Shown: positions 42,351-51,319 of the stretch, piece by piece | Layout of the letters: each line of letters begins with the position of its first letter | Numbering within the stretch: the first letter of the stretch is position 1 | Source: Janthinobacterium violaceinigrum | Lineage (GTDB): Bacteria; Pseudomonadota; Gammaproteobacteria; Burkholderiales; Burkholderiaceae_D | DNA: 64,000 bases | Assembly: GCF_009208555.1 (NCBI RefSeq) | Contig: NZ_WFLI01000018.1 | Coordinates: forward strand, 56,749-120,748 | Direction: 5' to 3' | Program-made: the position numbers and the translations under genes | The notes under the pieces: generated by a model | The model's database searches: none | Told to the model about the DNA's origin: nothing | Seen by the model: only the letters and a program-made list of their open reading frames with translations

Positions 42351-42511
42351 GGCATGGATGACTTAACCAAAAAGCAAGTTGTGGTTTATTATGCCCTGCT
42401 TTTTCTTTTTTTTCTGCTTTTCTCGTGTTTCAAAAGATGTTTCTCCGCCAGAAGAAGCGGCGATTTTTTAGATCGCTAATAATCCAGTCGTACATTGATT
42501 AAAAGCAATGT

Positions 42512-42691
42512 CGGTTGCAAAAAAATATGGTTTGCAATCGAGGCAAGCAAGTGGATGTCCCAAGCGGTTCGACTCCTTAGCGATGTATGTGTTGTCCTGG
42601 TTTGCGTGCCCTAGAAAACGCCGGCAATTCCGTGACTATCCTCAGTGCCCTTGCTGCAAGGGCCCGTTCATGATGTTCCATCATCCGGAGG
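42512..42691 (+). promoter_or_regulatory. structured leader of the pilus operon
   Basis: Most of the 345-base gap 42351-42695 lacks coding features. Three stems are visible: CGGTTGCAAA (42512-42521) with TTTGCAATCG (42531-42540); GCCCTTG-CTG-CAAGGGC (42647-42663); and ATGATG-TTC-CATCAT (42670-42684), which ends at the CCGGAGG ribosome site (42685-42691). The last could mask translation start. A T-rich stretch (42398-42425) near the regulator start may carry its promoter. No c-di-GMP riboswitch pattern was recognised. Confidence 0.4.
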
Positions 42692-42695
42692 CTTT

Positions 42696-43223
42696 ATGTT
42701 ACGCGTTAAATTTTCCCCTCTCGCCGCAATGGCCGTTGCCGCTGCGATCGCTGTCAGTGTACCTGGCGTCAGCAATGCTGCCGTGTATTCGAATGGCACC
42801 AATACGACGACGTTCGACGTCACCTTGAAAATCATCGCCAACTGCGTGATTTCGGCCCTGCCACTCGACTTCGGTCAAACTCAGGGTGTACTGGCTACTG
42901 CCGTGAACGTCAATACGACGCTGAACGTCACGTGCACCAATACCACGCTGTACAACGTGGGCCTGAATGCGGGCACGGGAGCAGGTTCCGTGGGCACGAC
43001 GCGCTATCTGAGCGGCACGGGCGGCAATACGGCCACGGTGCAGTTCAACCTGTTCCAGGCTGCCGGCGCCACCGTCTGGGGCAATACCCAGGGCACGGAT
43101 ACGCATGGCGGCACGGGCAACGGCACGGCCCAGCCCATCACCGTGTACGGCAATGTACCGCCGCAAAGCACGCCCATGCCCGATACCTACAAATCGACCA
43201 TTACCGCGACCGTCTACTTTTAA
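42696..43223 (+). CDS. spore coat U domain pilin subunit (archaic chaperone-usher pilus)
   Basis: A 175-residue secreted subunit with a signal peptide (about 1-28, ending GVSNA) and a single SCPU domain. Family features are TFDVTLKIIANCVISALPLDFG near 35, VTCTNTTLYNVGLNAG near 76 and the C-terminal donor strand-like end YKSTITATVYF. SCPU subunits make the Csu-type archaic pili of Acinetobacter and relatives, which mediate surface attachment. It is the first gene of the operon and probably the main shaft subunit. ATG 42696 follows the CCGGAGG ribosome site. Confidence 0.9.
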   Translation: MLRVKFSPLAAMAVAAAIAVSVPGVSNAAVYSNGTNTTTFDVTLKIIANCVISALPLDFGQTQGVLATAVNVNTTLNVTCTNTTLYNVGLNAGTGAGSVGTTRYLSGTGGNTATVQFNLFQAAGATVWGNTQGTDTHGGTGNGTAQPITVYGNVPPQSTPMPDTYKSTITATVYF

Positions 43224-43234
43224 GCGGAGCGCCC

Positions 43235-43972
43235 ATGACGTTGCGCCGCGCCTTTCTCTCCTGGCCGCTGCTGGCTGTGCTTTGCAGCGCGCCGTGGCCG
43301 GGCGCGGCCAGCGCCGCCAACCTGCAGATCTCGCCGGTAACCCTCACCATGCGGGCCGAGCAGACTGCCGCCGGCATCACCTTGCAAAACCTGGGCGAAG
43401 CGCCCCTGTTTGGCCAGGTGCGCGTGTTCGTGTGGGACCAGGCAAATGGCGAGGAAGCGCTGGCGCCGACGCAGGAGCTGGTCGCCAGTCCGCCCATCGT
43501 GGAAATCGCCGCCAACAGCCGGCAAACCATCCGTCTCGTGCGCACCCAGGCCGCTCCGTCGGCGCAGGAGCGCACGTATCGCGTGCTGATCGACGAGGTG
43601 GGGCGCGATGACGATCCGGCGCGCAGCGGCGTCGATATCCGGCTGCGCTATTCGGTGCCCGTGTTCGTGCTGCCCAGCGGCGGCCCGGGCAAGGAAACGC
43701 TGGACTGGCAAGTCTTTCGCAAGGAAGGCGAATGGATGATGCGCATCAAGAATAGCGGGAATTTTCATGCGCAGATCGGCAGCATGGTGCTGGCCAACCA
43801 GGCCGGCAAGGAATTTGCCGTCAGCAAGGGATTGTTTGGTTATGTGCTGGCGGGGCGCATGCGCGAATGGCGCCTGCCCGTCGCCAGGGACGCCGCGCTG
43901 GAAGGGCCGCTGGCGATTTCCGTCACCGTCAATGCAAAGGCGATCGTTGCCCGAAATTCGACACCACTCTGA
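43235..43972 (+). CDS. pilus periplasmic chaperone (PapD-like, Csu type)
   Basis: A 245-residue periplasmic chaperone with signal peptide (about 1-27, ending AASA). The N-terminal Ig-like domain starts LQISPVTLTMRAEQTAAGITLQNLGEAP and the chaperone signature with the conserved Arg lies in SRQTIRLVRTQ near 94. It caps pilin subunits by donor-strand complementation and delivers them to the usher. It starts 11 bases after the pilin gene, with the usher gene next, which is the Csu order (pilin, chaperone, usher, tip). Confidence 0.9.
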   Translation: MTLRRAFLSWPLLAVLCSAPWPGAASAANLQISPVTLTMRAEQTAAGITLQNLGEAPLFGQVRVFVWDQANGEEALAPTQELVASPPIVEIAANSRQTIRLVRTQAAPSAQERTYRVLIDEVGRDDDPARSGVDIRLRYSVPVFVLPSGGPGKETLDWQVFRKEGEWMMRIKNSGNFHAQIGSMVLANQAGKEFAVSKGLFGYVLAGRMREWRLPVARDAALEGPLAISVTVNAKAIVARNSTPL

Positions 43973-44014
43973 ACATTGCCGGCAGGGCACGCGCCTGCTG
44001 AACCGGGTCACACC

Positions 44015-46405
44015 ATGAAATGGTCGCTCACTTGGCAGGCGTGCTCGATGCTGTTACTGGCCAGCATGCCATGCGTGGGCAGGGCGGACGGCACGGCGGA
44101 GGTGACGATGGCGGGTGCCGCAACGGGTGCCGTGTCGGGTGCGGACCCCGGTCCCGCCAGCTTGCCGCGCGATCAGGCGGTACCGAATGAATTGTATCTG
44201 GAGGTTATTTTGAATGCAGAAGCAACGGGACTGATCTTGCGCTTTACCCAGCAGGGTAAAGGCTTGTTCAGCAGCGTGGAGAATTTGCAACAGCTTGGGC
44301 TGGACCCGGCGCGCTTCGTCGCGCCGGGCCAGACCGAGGTGGCGCTCGACGCGATTCCGGGGCTCAGCTACGATTACGATGCGGCGCGCCAGAGCCTGTC
44401 GCTGCGCGTGGCCGACACCTTGCGCGCGCCGTTCATGGTCAGCGCCCGCTCCGTCGGCCGCACGCCGCCCGCGCAGGTCACGCCAGGCGCCGTGCTCAAC
44501 TACGAAGCTTATGCCGAACTGGGCCAGACGCACCGCACGGCGCTGTTCAATGATTTTCGCTATTTCAACCACAGCGGCGTGTTCAGCAATACCGGCACGC
44601 TGAACCTGGGCGCCGGCCAGCGCCGCTACATGCGTTTCGATACTTTCTGGAATCATTCCGATCCCGATACCCTGGAATCCTGGCAACTGGGCGACGTCAT
44701 ATCCGGCTCCCTCGCGTGGAGCCGCGCCGTGCGCATCGGCGGCGTGCAATGGCGCAAGAATTTCCAGCTGCGCCCGGACCTGCTGACCTTTCCCGTGGCT
44801 TCGGTCGATGGTTCGGCCGTCGTGCCGTCGTCGTTGAGCCTGTATATCAATGGCGTGCAACAATATTCGGCCAGCGTGCCCAGCGGCCCCTTCGTGCTGA
44901 ACCAGGTGGCCGGCATCAATGGGGCGGGGCAGGCGACCGTCATCACCCGCGACGCGCTGGGCCGCAGCGTGGCGATGACCTTGCCGCTGTATGTCGACAC
45001 GCGCCTGCTGGCCATGGGGCTGACCGATTATTCCATCGAAGTGGGCGCCATGCGGCGCGACTATGGCCAGCGCGTATTTTCCTATGAGAAAAAACCCGTG
45101 GCCAGCGCCACGGGCCGCTACGGCGTGAGCGACAGTTTCACCGTGGAAGGCCATGGCGAACTGGCCTCCGGCGTGCTCAATGGTGGAGCCGGCGCCTTGC
45201 TGCGCCTGGGACAGGCTGGCGTCATCAATGGTGCGCTGTCCGCCAGTGCGGGCCGCTACCGCGGCGTGCAAGCGAGCGCCGGTTACCAGTACCTGGGCCC
45301 CCGTTACAGCATCGACCTGCAAAGCGTGCGCGCCAGCGCCCGCTACGGCGACCTGGCCTCGCGCGACGGCAGCCCCGTGGCGCGCGCCGCCGACCGCGTC
45401 TCGCTGAACCTGGCCCTGCCGGCGGGGCAAAGCGTCAATTTCAGCTATATCGGCTACCGCGCGCCCGGCTTGCCCGCCTCGAAGATTGCCACCGTCGGCT
45501 ATTCGGCCACCGTGTTCAAGGGCGTCTTCATCAATACCAGCGCGTTCCAGGATTTGCGGCAGCGGGAAAAACGGGGCTTTTATGTGGGCCTGAGCATGGC
45601 GTTCGACAATAACGTCGCCCTCAGCGCCAATACCAGCCGGCAAAATGACTTGAACAGCCGCAGCTTCTCTGCCCAGCAGAGCGCCGATTTCGGCGGCGGC
45701 TTCGGCTGGGCCGTGCAATCGGGCACGTCGGGCGGCTCCGCCTACCGCCAGGGGCAGGTCGATTACCTGGGCAACGTCGGCCGCGTGACGGCGCGCATGC
45801 AGACAAATGCCATGAGCAATGCCGGTTCGCTGGGCGCCGCGGGGGCCCTCGTGCTGATGGATGGCCACGTGGCCGCCGCGCGCCAGGTGGGCAATGGCTT
45901 CGCGCTGGTCTCGACGGGCGGCGTGGCGGACGTGCCCGTGCTGCATGAAAACCGGCAGATCGGCGTGACGGGCCGCAGCGGTTATTTGCTGGTGCCGAAT
46001 TTGAATCCGTATGGCAATAATCAGATCAGCATCGGCACGGATGGCCTGGATGTCGATGCAAGAGTGCCCGTGACCAATATCAATGTGGTGCCCAGCAATC
46101 TGTCCGGCGTGCTGGCCGCGTTTCCCGTCGAGCGCTACAGCGCCGCCACCATCGTCGTGCACGGCGCCGATGGCAAGCCGCTGGCCACGGGCTTGCCCGT
46201 GTTGCATGTGCAAAGCGGCAAGCACACGGTGGTGGGCTTCGACGGCCTGACGTTTGTCGATGACCTGAGCGGGGAAAACGAATTGCGCATCGGCGACAGC
46301 GACAGCCTGTGCTCCGTGCATTTTGCGTACGTGCGTCCCGCCACGGGGAGCTTGCCCATGCTGGGACCGCTCACTTGCGTTGCCGTCGCCGCGGGAGGCC
46401 GATAA
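44015..46405 (+). CDS. outer membrane usher protein
   Basis: A 796-residue FimD/PapC-family usher that forms the outer-membrane secretion and assembly pore. Signal peptide about 1-23. The N-terminal domain begins PNELYLEVILNAEATGLILRFTQQGKGL near 50, the middle barrel region has the typical LSLYINGVQQYSASVPSGPF plug-adjacent stretch near 270, and the C-terminal domains include a Cys pair (CSVHFAYVRP and PLTCVA). It ends by overlapping the next gene by one base (TAATG), so translation is coupled to the tip subunit. Confidence 0.92.
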   Translation: MKWSLTWQACSMLLLASMPCVGRADGTAEVTMAGAATGAVSGADPGPASLPRDQAVPNELYLEVILNAEATGLILRFTQQGKGLFSSVENLQQLGLDPARFVAPGQTEVALDAIPGLSYDYDAARQSLSLRVADTLRAPFMVSARSVGRTPPAQVTPGAVLNYEAYAELGQTHRTALFNDFRYFNHSGVFSNTGTLNLGAGQRRYMRFDTFWNHSDPDTLESWQLGDVISGSLAWSRAVRIGGVQWRKNFQLRPDLLTFPVASVDGSAVVPSSLSLYINGVQQYSASVPSGPFVLNQVAGINGAGQATVITRDALGRSVAMTLPLYVDTRLLAMGLTDYSIEVGAMRRDYGQRVFSYEKKPVASATGRYGVSDSFTVEGHGELASGVLNGGAGALLRLGQAGVINGALSASAGRYRGVQASAGYQYLGPRYSIDLQSVRASARYGDLASRDGSPVARAADRVSLNLALPAGQSVNFSYIGYRAPGLPASKIATVGYSATVFKGVFINTSAFQDLRQREKRGFYVGLSMAFDNNVALSANTSRQNDLNSRSFSAQQSADFGGGFGWAVQSGTSGGSAYRQGQVDYLGNVGRVTARMQTNAMSNAGSLGAAGALVLMDGHVAAARQVGNGFALVSTGGVADVPVLHENRQIGVTGRSGYLLVPNLNPYGNNQISIGTDGLDVDARVPVTNINVVPSNLSGVLAAFPVERYSAATIVVHGADGKPLATGLPVLHVQSGKHTVVGFDGLTFVDDLSGENELRIGDSDSLCSVHFAYVRPATGSLPMLGPLTCVAVAAGGR

Positions 46406-47406
46406 TGCGCCGCCTGCTGCTGTGGCTGATCGTGCTGCTGGGATGCGCCAGCGGCGCGGCGCGGGCCGACACCTGTTCCGTCAGCATGACCAATATCGAT
46501 TTCGGCAACATCAGCCCCATTTCCGGTACCGATTACGTGGCGCAGGCAACGGGTACCTTCAGCTGCGTGTTTTCTTCGCTGAACCTGGGGCAATTGCTCA
46601 CGCCAAATGCGCAAGTGTGCATTTCGCTGGGACTGGGCACGAATTCCACCTCGGCCCTGCCGCGCAAGCTGGGCAATGGCAGCAACCGCATGGAATACAA
46701 CGTGTATGTGGACGGCAGCTATGCGCCGGCAAAGATCTGGGGCGGCGCCGGCGTCACGGGGGCACCATCGACCTTCGGCATGATTTTGTCGGCCGGCCTG
46801 CTGGCCCCGCCCGGCACCTACTCGATGAACTTTACCGTGTACGCGAAGATTCCTGCCGGCGCCGCGCTGGCCGCCGTGCCGACGGTGGCCAATGCCAACA
46901 CGGTCTATACGTCCAGCTTTGCGGGCCTGGGCACCTATACCTACACCACGTACGGCCTGGTCAATCTGTTTGGCTGCACGGTCAACAGCGGCAGCTTCGG
47001 CTTTACGGTGAACGCCACGGCCATCAACGATTGCACGATCACGGCCACGCCGATGGCGTTCGCGAACGCGTCGATTTTGACGGGCAATTTGCGCAGCACC
47101 AGTACCTTGTCCGTGCGTTGCGTGAACAGCAACGCGTACCAGATCGCCCTCAACGGCGGCAGCGTGGCGGGCAATGTGGCGAATCGCCAAATGAAAAATA
47201 CCGTCACGACGGACAAGGTCAGCTACCTGCTGTCTGCCACCCTCGATGGCGCGCCATGGGGCGATGGCACGGCGGGCACGAGCATGGTGACGGGCACGGG
47301 CACGGGCTCCAGCGTGCCGGTGACGGTGTATGGGCTGGTGCCGGCGCAGAGCGCGCCGTCGCCCGGCGACTACAAGGATACGGTGACGGCGACGATTTAT
47401 TTTTAG
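46405..47406 (+). CDS. two-domain spore coat U protein, probable pilus tip adhesin
   Basis: A 333-residue secreted protein with a signal peptide (about 1-21, ending AARA) and two SCPU-like domains: about 22-165 (DTCSVSMTNIDFGNISPISGTD) and about 190-333 (CTITATPMAFANASILTGNL), ending DYKDTVTATIYF. Position after the usher and the two-domain build match CsuE-type tip adhesins, in which the N-terminal domain binds surfaces and the C-terminal domain is the pilin that joins the shaft. The start codon overlaps the usher stop. Codon use matches the rest of the operon. Confidence 0.87.
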   Translation: MRRLLLWLIVLLGCASGAARADTCSVSMTNIDFGNISPISGTDYVAQATGTFSCVFSSLNLGQLLTPNAQVCISLGLGTNSTSALPRKLGNGSNRMEYNVYVDGSYAPAKIWGGAGVTGAPSTFGMILSAGLLAPPGTYSMNFTVYAKIPAGAALAAVPTVANANTVYTSSFAGLGTYTYTTYGLVNLFGCTVNSGSFGFTVNATAINDCTITATPMAFANASILTGNLRSTSTLSVRCVNSNAYQIALNGGSVAGNVANRQMKNTVTTDKVSYLLSATLDGAPWGDGTAGTSMVTGTGTGSSVPVTVYGLVPAQSAPSPGDYKDTVTATIYF

Positions 47407-47639
47407 AACGTGACAGTGATGAGGCCGCCGCCCGATGGCGCGGCTTGCTGGTGCAGCTGGTAGGGCGTGTTGTGGCGGCAGTGTACCTGCGCCGGCGCGC
47501 GCTGCGTGCTGACGGTGCAGACCTCGTGGATGACGAGGGTGGCCTGGAACGATGCGGAGGAGACGGTACCGGCGGTGGTGGTCTGGCAAACGGCAAGGGC
47601 AAACAGGGCTGGCAGTACGGCAAGCTTCAAAGGAGTCAT
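47403..47639 (-). CDS. short secreted SCPU-like protein on opposite strand
   Basis: A 78-residue reading frame with a signal peptide (about 1-22, MTPLKLAVLPALFALAVCQ...) and pilin-like traits: SSASFQATLVIHEVCTV, then VHCRHNTPYQL resembling the V-C-N-T-x-Y-L motif of SCPU domains, then a short jump to ITVTF like the C-terminal strand. The middle of a normal SCPU domain is missing. It faces the tip gene and overlaps it by 4 bases. It is either a mini-subunit or a shrunken pseudogene; a longer frame to 47738 is possible. ATG 47639 has only a weak ribosome site. Confidence 0.55.
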   Translation of the reverse strand: MTPLKLAVLPALFALAVCQTTTAGTVSSASFQATLVIHEVCTVSTQRAPAQVHCRHNTPYQLHQQAAPSGGGLITVTF

Positions 47640-47893
47640 CTTGGATGCATCTGGCGAAAAACGGGCGTGGTCAGCGACGCCGCATGGCAAGGCTGACACC
47701 ATTTTTCGTACCGGGTTGAGGGGAACAGAACGAGCCATGATTGTACTGGAACAAGAAAAGTGTGAGTTTGTGCGTATTTTCAGGCCGCCATCATGGGGTG
47801 AATGAAGCTTTCAAGATGATAGTAACTAAGTTTCCGTATTGCAACTGAAATACTTTTTCGATTGTTGTGTTGAATCAACGTGAGGAGATGGTC

Positions 47894-48451
47894 ATGAAAC
47901 ATACCAACTTTAATAATTTGCCCTGCCCGATCGCACGCAGCCTGGGCAAGGTGGGCGAATGGTGGAGCATCCTCATCCTGCGCGAAGCGTTTTACGGCAA
48001 GACGCGTTTCGACGAATTTGAAAAAAGCCTCAAGATTGCGCCCACCATCCTGACGCGCCGCCTGGCCGACCTGGTCGAAGGGGGCTTGATGACGCGCCGC
48101 CTGTATTGCGCCAAGCCGCCCCGCTACGACTATGTGCTGACCAAGTCCGGGCGCGCCTTCAAGCCCGTCCTGCTGGCGTTTATTGCCTGGGGTAATGAAA
48201 ACTTCGCGCCCGAAGGCGCCAGCCTCGTCATCGCCAGCCGCGACACGGGCCTGGCCGCCGATCCGGTGCTGGTCGACGCCATGACGGGCCTGCCCATCAA
48301 TGACGAGTACTATGCGTTCGCGCCAGGACCGGCGGCCAGCGACAGCATGCGCAGCATCATCCTCGACGCGGAAAAAAGCAGCGGCATCGCGCCCAAGCCG
48401 AAGGCGCCCGCCGCCAACCGGGGCTGGGTGGCGGAAGGGCATCTGGCCTGA
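47894..48451 (+). CDS. HxlR family transcriptional regulator
   Basis: A 185-residue winged-helix regulator. The HxlR signature is CPIARSLGKVGEWWSILILREAFYGKTRFDEFEKSLKIAPTILTRRL, spanning about residues 11-57 (quoted in parts: CPIARSLGKVGEWW; RFDEFEKSLKIAP). The Cys near the start is the usual redox or effector position. The C-terminal 85 residues extend beyond the simple HxlR length. ATG 47894 is chosen for the GAGGAG ribosome site 6 bases upstream. No divergent target gene is evident; the pilus-side mini-SCPU gene is on the other strand upstream. Confidence 0.86.
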   Translation: MKHTNFNNLPCPIARSLGKVGEWWSILILREAFYGKTRFDEFEKSLKIAPTILTRRLADLVEGGLMTRRLYCAKPPRYDYVLTKSGRAFKPVLLAFIAWGNENFAPEGASLVIASRDTGLAADPVLVDAMTGLPINDEYYAFAPGPAASDSMRSIILDAEKSSGIAPKPKAPAANRGWVAEGHLA

Positions 48452-48626
48452 TCGCTGCGCGATGTTGCCGGGAATGGGCCGGCACGCGCGGCAAGTTTGG
48501 CGAAAAGCAAAGCGGGCGGCGCGGCCTGGGAGTACTCTCGCACCAGGTAGTGCAAGTGCGGCGTAGGCCCGGCTGTGCGGGGCAGGGCGCCATCCGTGAG
48601 CCGATGTCCGTTGAAGGAGTACTGCG

Positions 48627-49064
48627 ATGAGCACATTGCAACAACACGCGCGCCGCGCCGCCACCGTGCTGGCGCTGGCAACCCTGCTGGGTGCCTGTTC
48701 CCATGGCCCGCACCAGCCGGGCGGCCATGACGTCACCTTGACGGGCGGGCAGGAAGTGCCGGCCAATACCAGCACGGCCAGCGGCAGCAGCAATATCCGC
48801 GTCGCCCACGACCGCAGCGTCAGCGGCGGCGTGCGCTACACGGGCATGGTGGCCACCGTCGCGCACATCCATGAAGCGCCCGTCGGCGCCAACGGCCCCG
48901 TCATCGTGCCCCTGGTGCAGACCGGCGCCGGCATGTTTGCCGTGCCTGCCGGCACCATGCTCACGTCGCCCCAGTATGCGAGCTACCAGGCCGGCAACCT
49001 GTACGTGAACGTGCATAGTGCCGCCTACCCGGCCGGCGAGATCCGCGCCCAGCTCAAGCCCTAG
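48627..49064 (+). CDS. CHRD domain lipoprotein
   Basis: A 145-residue lipoprotein. The signal peptide ends in the lipobox LLGAC (Cys24), so it is lipid-anchored. The CHRD domain (about 34-143) contains VTLTGGQEVPANTSTASGSS and the metal-like HIHEAPVGANGPVIVPL near 75 and GNLYVNVHSAAYPAGEIRAQL near the end, all typical of the family first seen in chordin and common in bacterial secreted proteins. The function is unknown. It starts after a GAAGGAGTACTGCG ribosome site and a terminator follows. The gap 48452-48626 shows no other feature. Confidence 0.88.
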   Translation: MSTLQQHARRAATVLALATLLGACSHGPHQPGGHDVTLTGGQEVPANTSTASGSSNIRVAHDRSVSGGVRYTGMVATVAHIHEAPVGANGPVIVPLVQTGAGMFAVPAGTMLTSPQYASYQAGNLYVNVHSAAYPAGEIRAQLKP

Positions 49065-49096
49065 CGGGCCACCCGCGTTTTTCCGAAAACCTCCTT

Positions 49097-49120
49097 GGGC
49101 CGCGCGAGCGGCCTTTTTTT
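49097..49120 (+). terminator. intrinsic terminator after CHRD gene
   Basis: GGCCGC (49098-49103), GCGA loop, GCGGCC (49108-49113) and seven Ts to 49120. Strong classical form on the plus strand, ending the CHRD lipoprotein transcript before the AEC transporter gene. Confidence 0.88.
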
Positions 49121-49163
49121 GCGCCAGCGGATGCCACGCGGGGGCGCGCTACAATGGCGCTCC

Positions 49164-50117
49164 ATGCTGACCATCCTTGCCATCACCTTTCCCTTCTTCG
49201 CGCTGGTGCTGTGCGGCTACCTGGCCGTGCGGCGCACCTTGCTGCCGCTGGCCGCCATCGGCGGCTTGAACAGTTTCGTGCTGTACTTCGCGCTGCCGTG
49301 CATGCTGTACCGCTTCGGCGCCGCCACGCCCATCGCCCAACTGCTCGACGCCAGCGTCTTTGGCGTCTATCTGCTGTGCGCCCTGATCATGGTGGGCGTC
49401 ACCACGGCCATGACCCTGAGCCAGCGCATCGACTGGAACAATGCCGCCTTCGGCGCGCTGGTGGCGGCGTTCCCGAACACGGGTTTCATGGGCGTGCCCC
49501 TGCTATTGACCTTGCTCGGCCCCCGTTCCTCAGGCCCCGTCATCGTCACCATCGTGGTCGACATGCTCATCACCAGTTCGCTGTGCATCGCCCTGTCGCG
49601 CATCGGCAGCGGCGGCGCGCACGGCAGCCGCGCGGCCGTCATGAATGCCTTGAAGGGCATGGCGGGCAATCCCATGCCGTGGGCCATCGTGCTGGGCGCC
49701 TTGTCGTCGTGGCTGGAACTGGCCTTGCCCAAGCCGTTGATGCAGACGGTGGGTTTGCTGGCCGATGCCGCCTCGCCGGTGGCCCTGTTTACCATCGGCG
49801 CCGTGCTGGCCCGTTCGCAGATGAGCACGGCCGACCCGGCGCCGATGAAAGAGTACGTGCCGGTGGCGCTGAAAAAACTGCTGCTGCATCCGCTGCTGGT
49901 GTGGGGCGCCGGCCACGCGGCCATCGCGCTGGGCGCGCCGCTCGATCCGTTCGCGCTCACCTGCATGGTGCTGGTGGCGTGCCTGCCCAGCGCCAGCAAC
50001 GTCGCGCTGCTGTCGGAGCGTTTCGGCGCAAATACGGCGCGCATCGCCCGCATCATTCTGGTGTCGACGGCGCTGTCGTTCCTGACGTTTTCGGCGGCCG
50101 TCAGCTGGCTAACTTGA
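49164..50117 (+). CDS. AEC family transporter
   Basis: A 317-residue membrane transporter of the auxin efflux carrier family with about ten hydrophobic segments arranged as two five-helix repeats. Family features are FNTGFMG-like AAFPNTGFMGVPLLLTLLG near 112-130 and the C-terminal ACLPSASNVALLSERFG near 277. AEC members move malate, auxin-like or amino-acid-like organic anions; the substrate here is unknown. ATG 49164 is preferred because the upstream frame runs into the terminator. It overlaps the convergent PaiB gene by 17 bases. Confidence 0.87.
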   Translation: MLTILAITFPFFALVLCGYLAVRRTLLPLAAIGGLNSFVLYFALPCMLYRFGAATPIAQLLDASVFGVYLLCALIMVGVTTAMTLSQRIDWNNAAFGALVAAFPNTGFMGVPLLLTLLGPRSSGPVIVTIVVDMLITSSLCIALSRIGSGGAHGSRAAVMNALKGMAGNPMPWAIVLGALSSWLELALPKPLMQTVGLLADAASPVALFTIGAVLARSQMSTADPAPMKEYVPVALKKLLLHPLLVWGAGHAAIALGAPLDPFALTCMVLVACLPSASNVALLSERFGANTARIARIILVSTALSFLTFSAAVSWLT

Positions 50118-50754
50118 CGTTGGCGGCGATCAGCGCGCCCAGGGCCTGCGCCGCTCCCGGTTCCGCGTCCTGCGCCAGGCCATGCGCCATGCTGGCCTGG
50201 TCCTGCATGCTGCGGTTCTGCCCCAGCTTCCATTTCCCCTCCAGACGCGCGAGGGGGATTTCGATGCCGACGATGGCCTTTAACAGCTTGTCGATATAGC
50301 CGGCCGGCGCATCGCCCACTTGCCACGGCGCGGCTTGAGCTGCCTCGTGGCGCGCCGTCAGCCGTTCCACCAATCCCAGCAGCCACGCCGCGTCATCGAT
50401 GGCGCGCAAGGGGCCGTGGGCATGCACGACCGCGTAGTTGAAGGTGGGGACTTCCTTGCCGCTGCGCTGCTTTTCCGCATACCAGGCGGGCGTGATGTAG
50501 GCGTGCGGCCCCTGGAAGATCACCATGCAGTCATCGCCGCCGCCGGCGCTGCGCCACAGCGGGTTGGCGCGCGCCACGTGGGCGCGCAGGATGCCGAACG
50601 GGGCCTCGGGCGTGGGCGCGGCGATCTCGAACGGCAGGTGGTCGGCGCACAAGCCCTCGTCGCCATGGCGCACCAGCGCGCCCAGGGGATGGGCGGCAAT
50701 CAGTCCATGCAGCACGTCGATGCGCTCTTCGCGGAAGCTGGCGGGCGTGTACAT
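50101..50754 (-). CDS. FMN-binding negative transcriptional regulator (PaiB family)
   Basis: A 217-residue protein of the PaiB/transcriptional regulator family with an FMN-binding split-barrel fold. It begins MYTPASFREERIDVLHGLIAAHPLGALV, a conserved PaiB start, and carries GPHAYITPAWYAEK near 88. In Bacillus PaiB represses sporulation and protease genes; in proteobacteria the role is unclear and the fold may act enzymatically. Its ATG follows directly on the OsmC stop (TAGATG), so the two genes are one transcript. A MocR regulator is divergent from this pair. Confidence 0.88.
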   Translation of the reverse strand: MYTPASFREERIDVLHGLIAAHPLGALVRHGDEGLCADHLPFEIAAPTPEAPFGILRAHVARANPLWRSAGGGDDCMVIFQGPHAYITPAWYAEKQRSGKEVPTFNYAVVHAHGPLRAIDDAAWLLGLVERLTARHEAAQAAPWQVGDAPAGYIDKLLKAIVGIEIPLARLEGKWKLGQNRSMQDQASMAHGLAQDAEPGAAQALGALIAANVKLAS

Positions 50755-51216
50755 CTAGGCCGCTCCTTCCACCACCACCTCGGCGGTGATCGAATTGGCG
50801 ATGTAGCAGCGTGCATGCGCGTCGTGGTGCAGGGCCGCCAAGTCCTCGGGCGTGGGCGGCGTTCCCGCGAAGGCGATGCGCGGGCGCAGCACGATGCGCG
50901 TCATGGCCAGGCGGCCCGCGCTGTTTTTTCCCAGTTCGCCGACGGCTTCGTCGCGGTAGCCGTCGATGACGTAGCCGCGCTGCGCTGCCAGCGACAGGAA
51001 GAACAGCATGTGGCAGCTCGACGTGGCGGCCACCAGCGCTTCTTCCGGATCGACGTTTTCCGCCACCGACATGGGCAGCGGCACGGACAGGGGAGAGGAC
51101 GAGGCGGGGACCGTCAGGCCGCCGTCGAACTGCCATTCATGGCCGCGGCTGTAGCGCTGGCCGGCGAAATCCTGGCCGTCGCGCTGCCAGGCCACGGTGG
51201 CGAAAAACTGATGCAT
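50755..51216 (-). CDS. OsmC family peroxide-stress protein
   Basis: A 153-residue OsmC/Ohr-fold protein. The two reactive Cys that reduce organic peroxides in this family are C68 in ATSSCHMLFFLSLA and C137 in HARCYIANS. It lies upstream of PaiB with no gap. The gene is divergent from a MocR-type regulator with a 103-base gap in which GCTA occurs three times (51265, 51288 and 51299), possibly direct-repeat sites for the MocR protein. Dimeric and cytoplasmic by family knowledge. Confidence 0.88.
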   Translation of the reverse strand: MHQFFATVAWQRDGQDFAGQRYSRGHEWQFDGGLTVPASSSPLSVPLPMSVAENVDPEEALVAATSSCHMLFFLSLAAQRGYVIDGYRDEAVGELGKNSAGRLAMTRIVLRPRIAFAGTPPTPEDLAALHHDAHARCYIANSITAEVVVEGAA

Positions 51217-51319
51217 GGATGCTCCACGGGAGTAGGGGGATGCGCCATCTTAGCGCCAGTCTTGGCTATTTAAAACATCCAATAAGTGCTATCTTGAAGC
51301 TACCAATTTGAGGATCTCC

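Noticed and set aside
42351..42695. c-di-GMP riboswitch before the pilus operon
   Set aside because: The conserved GEMM-type core could not be recognised; only simple hairpins are visible.
42508..42828. 106-codon frame overlapping the pilin gene start
   Set aside because: It crosses the pilin ribosome site and signal peptide in another frame, contains leader hairpins and shows no family features.
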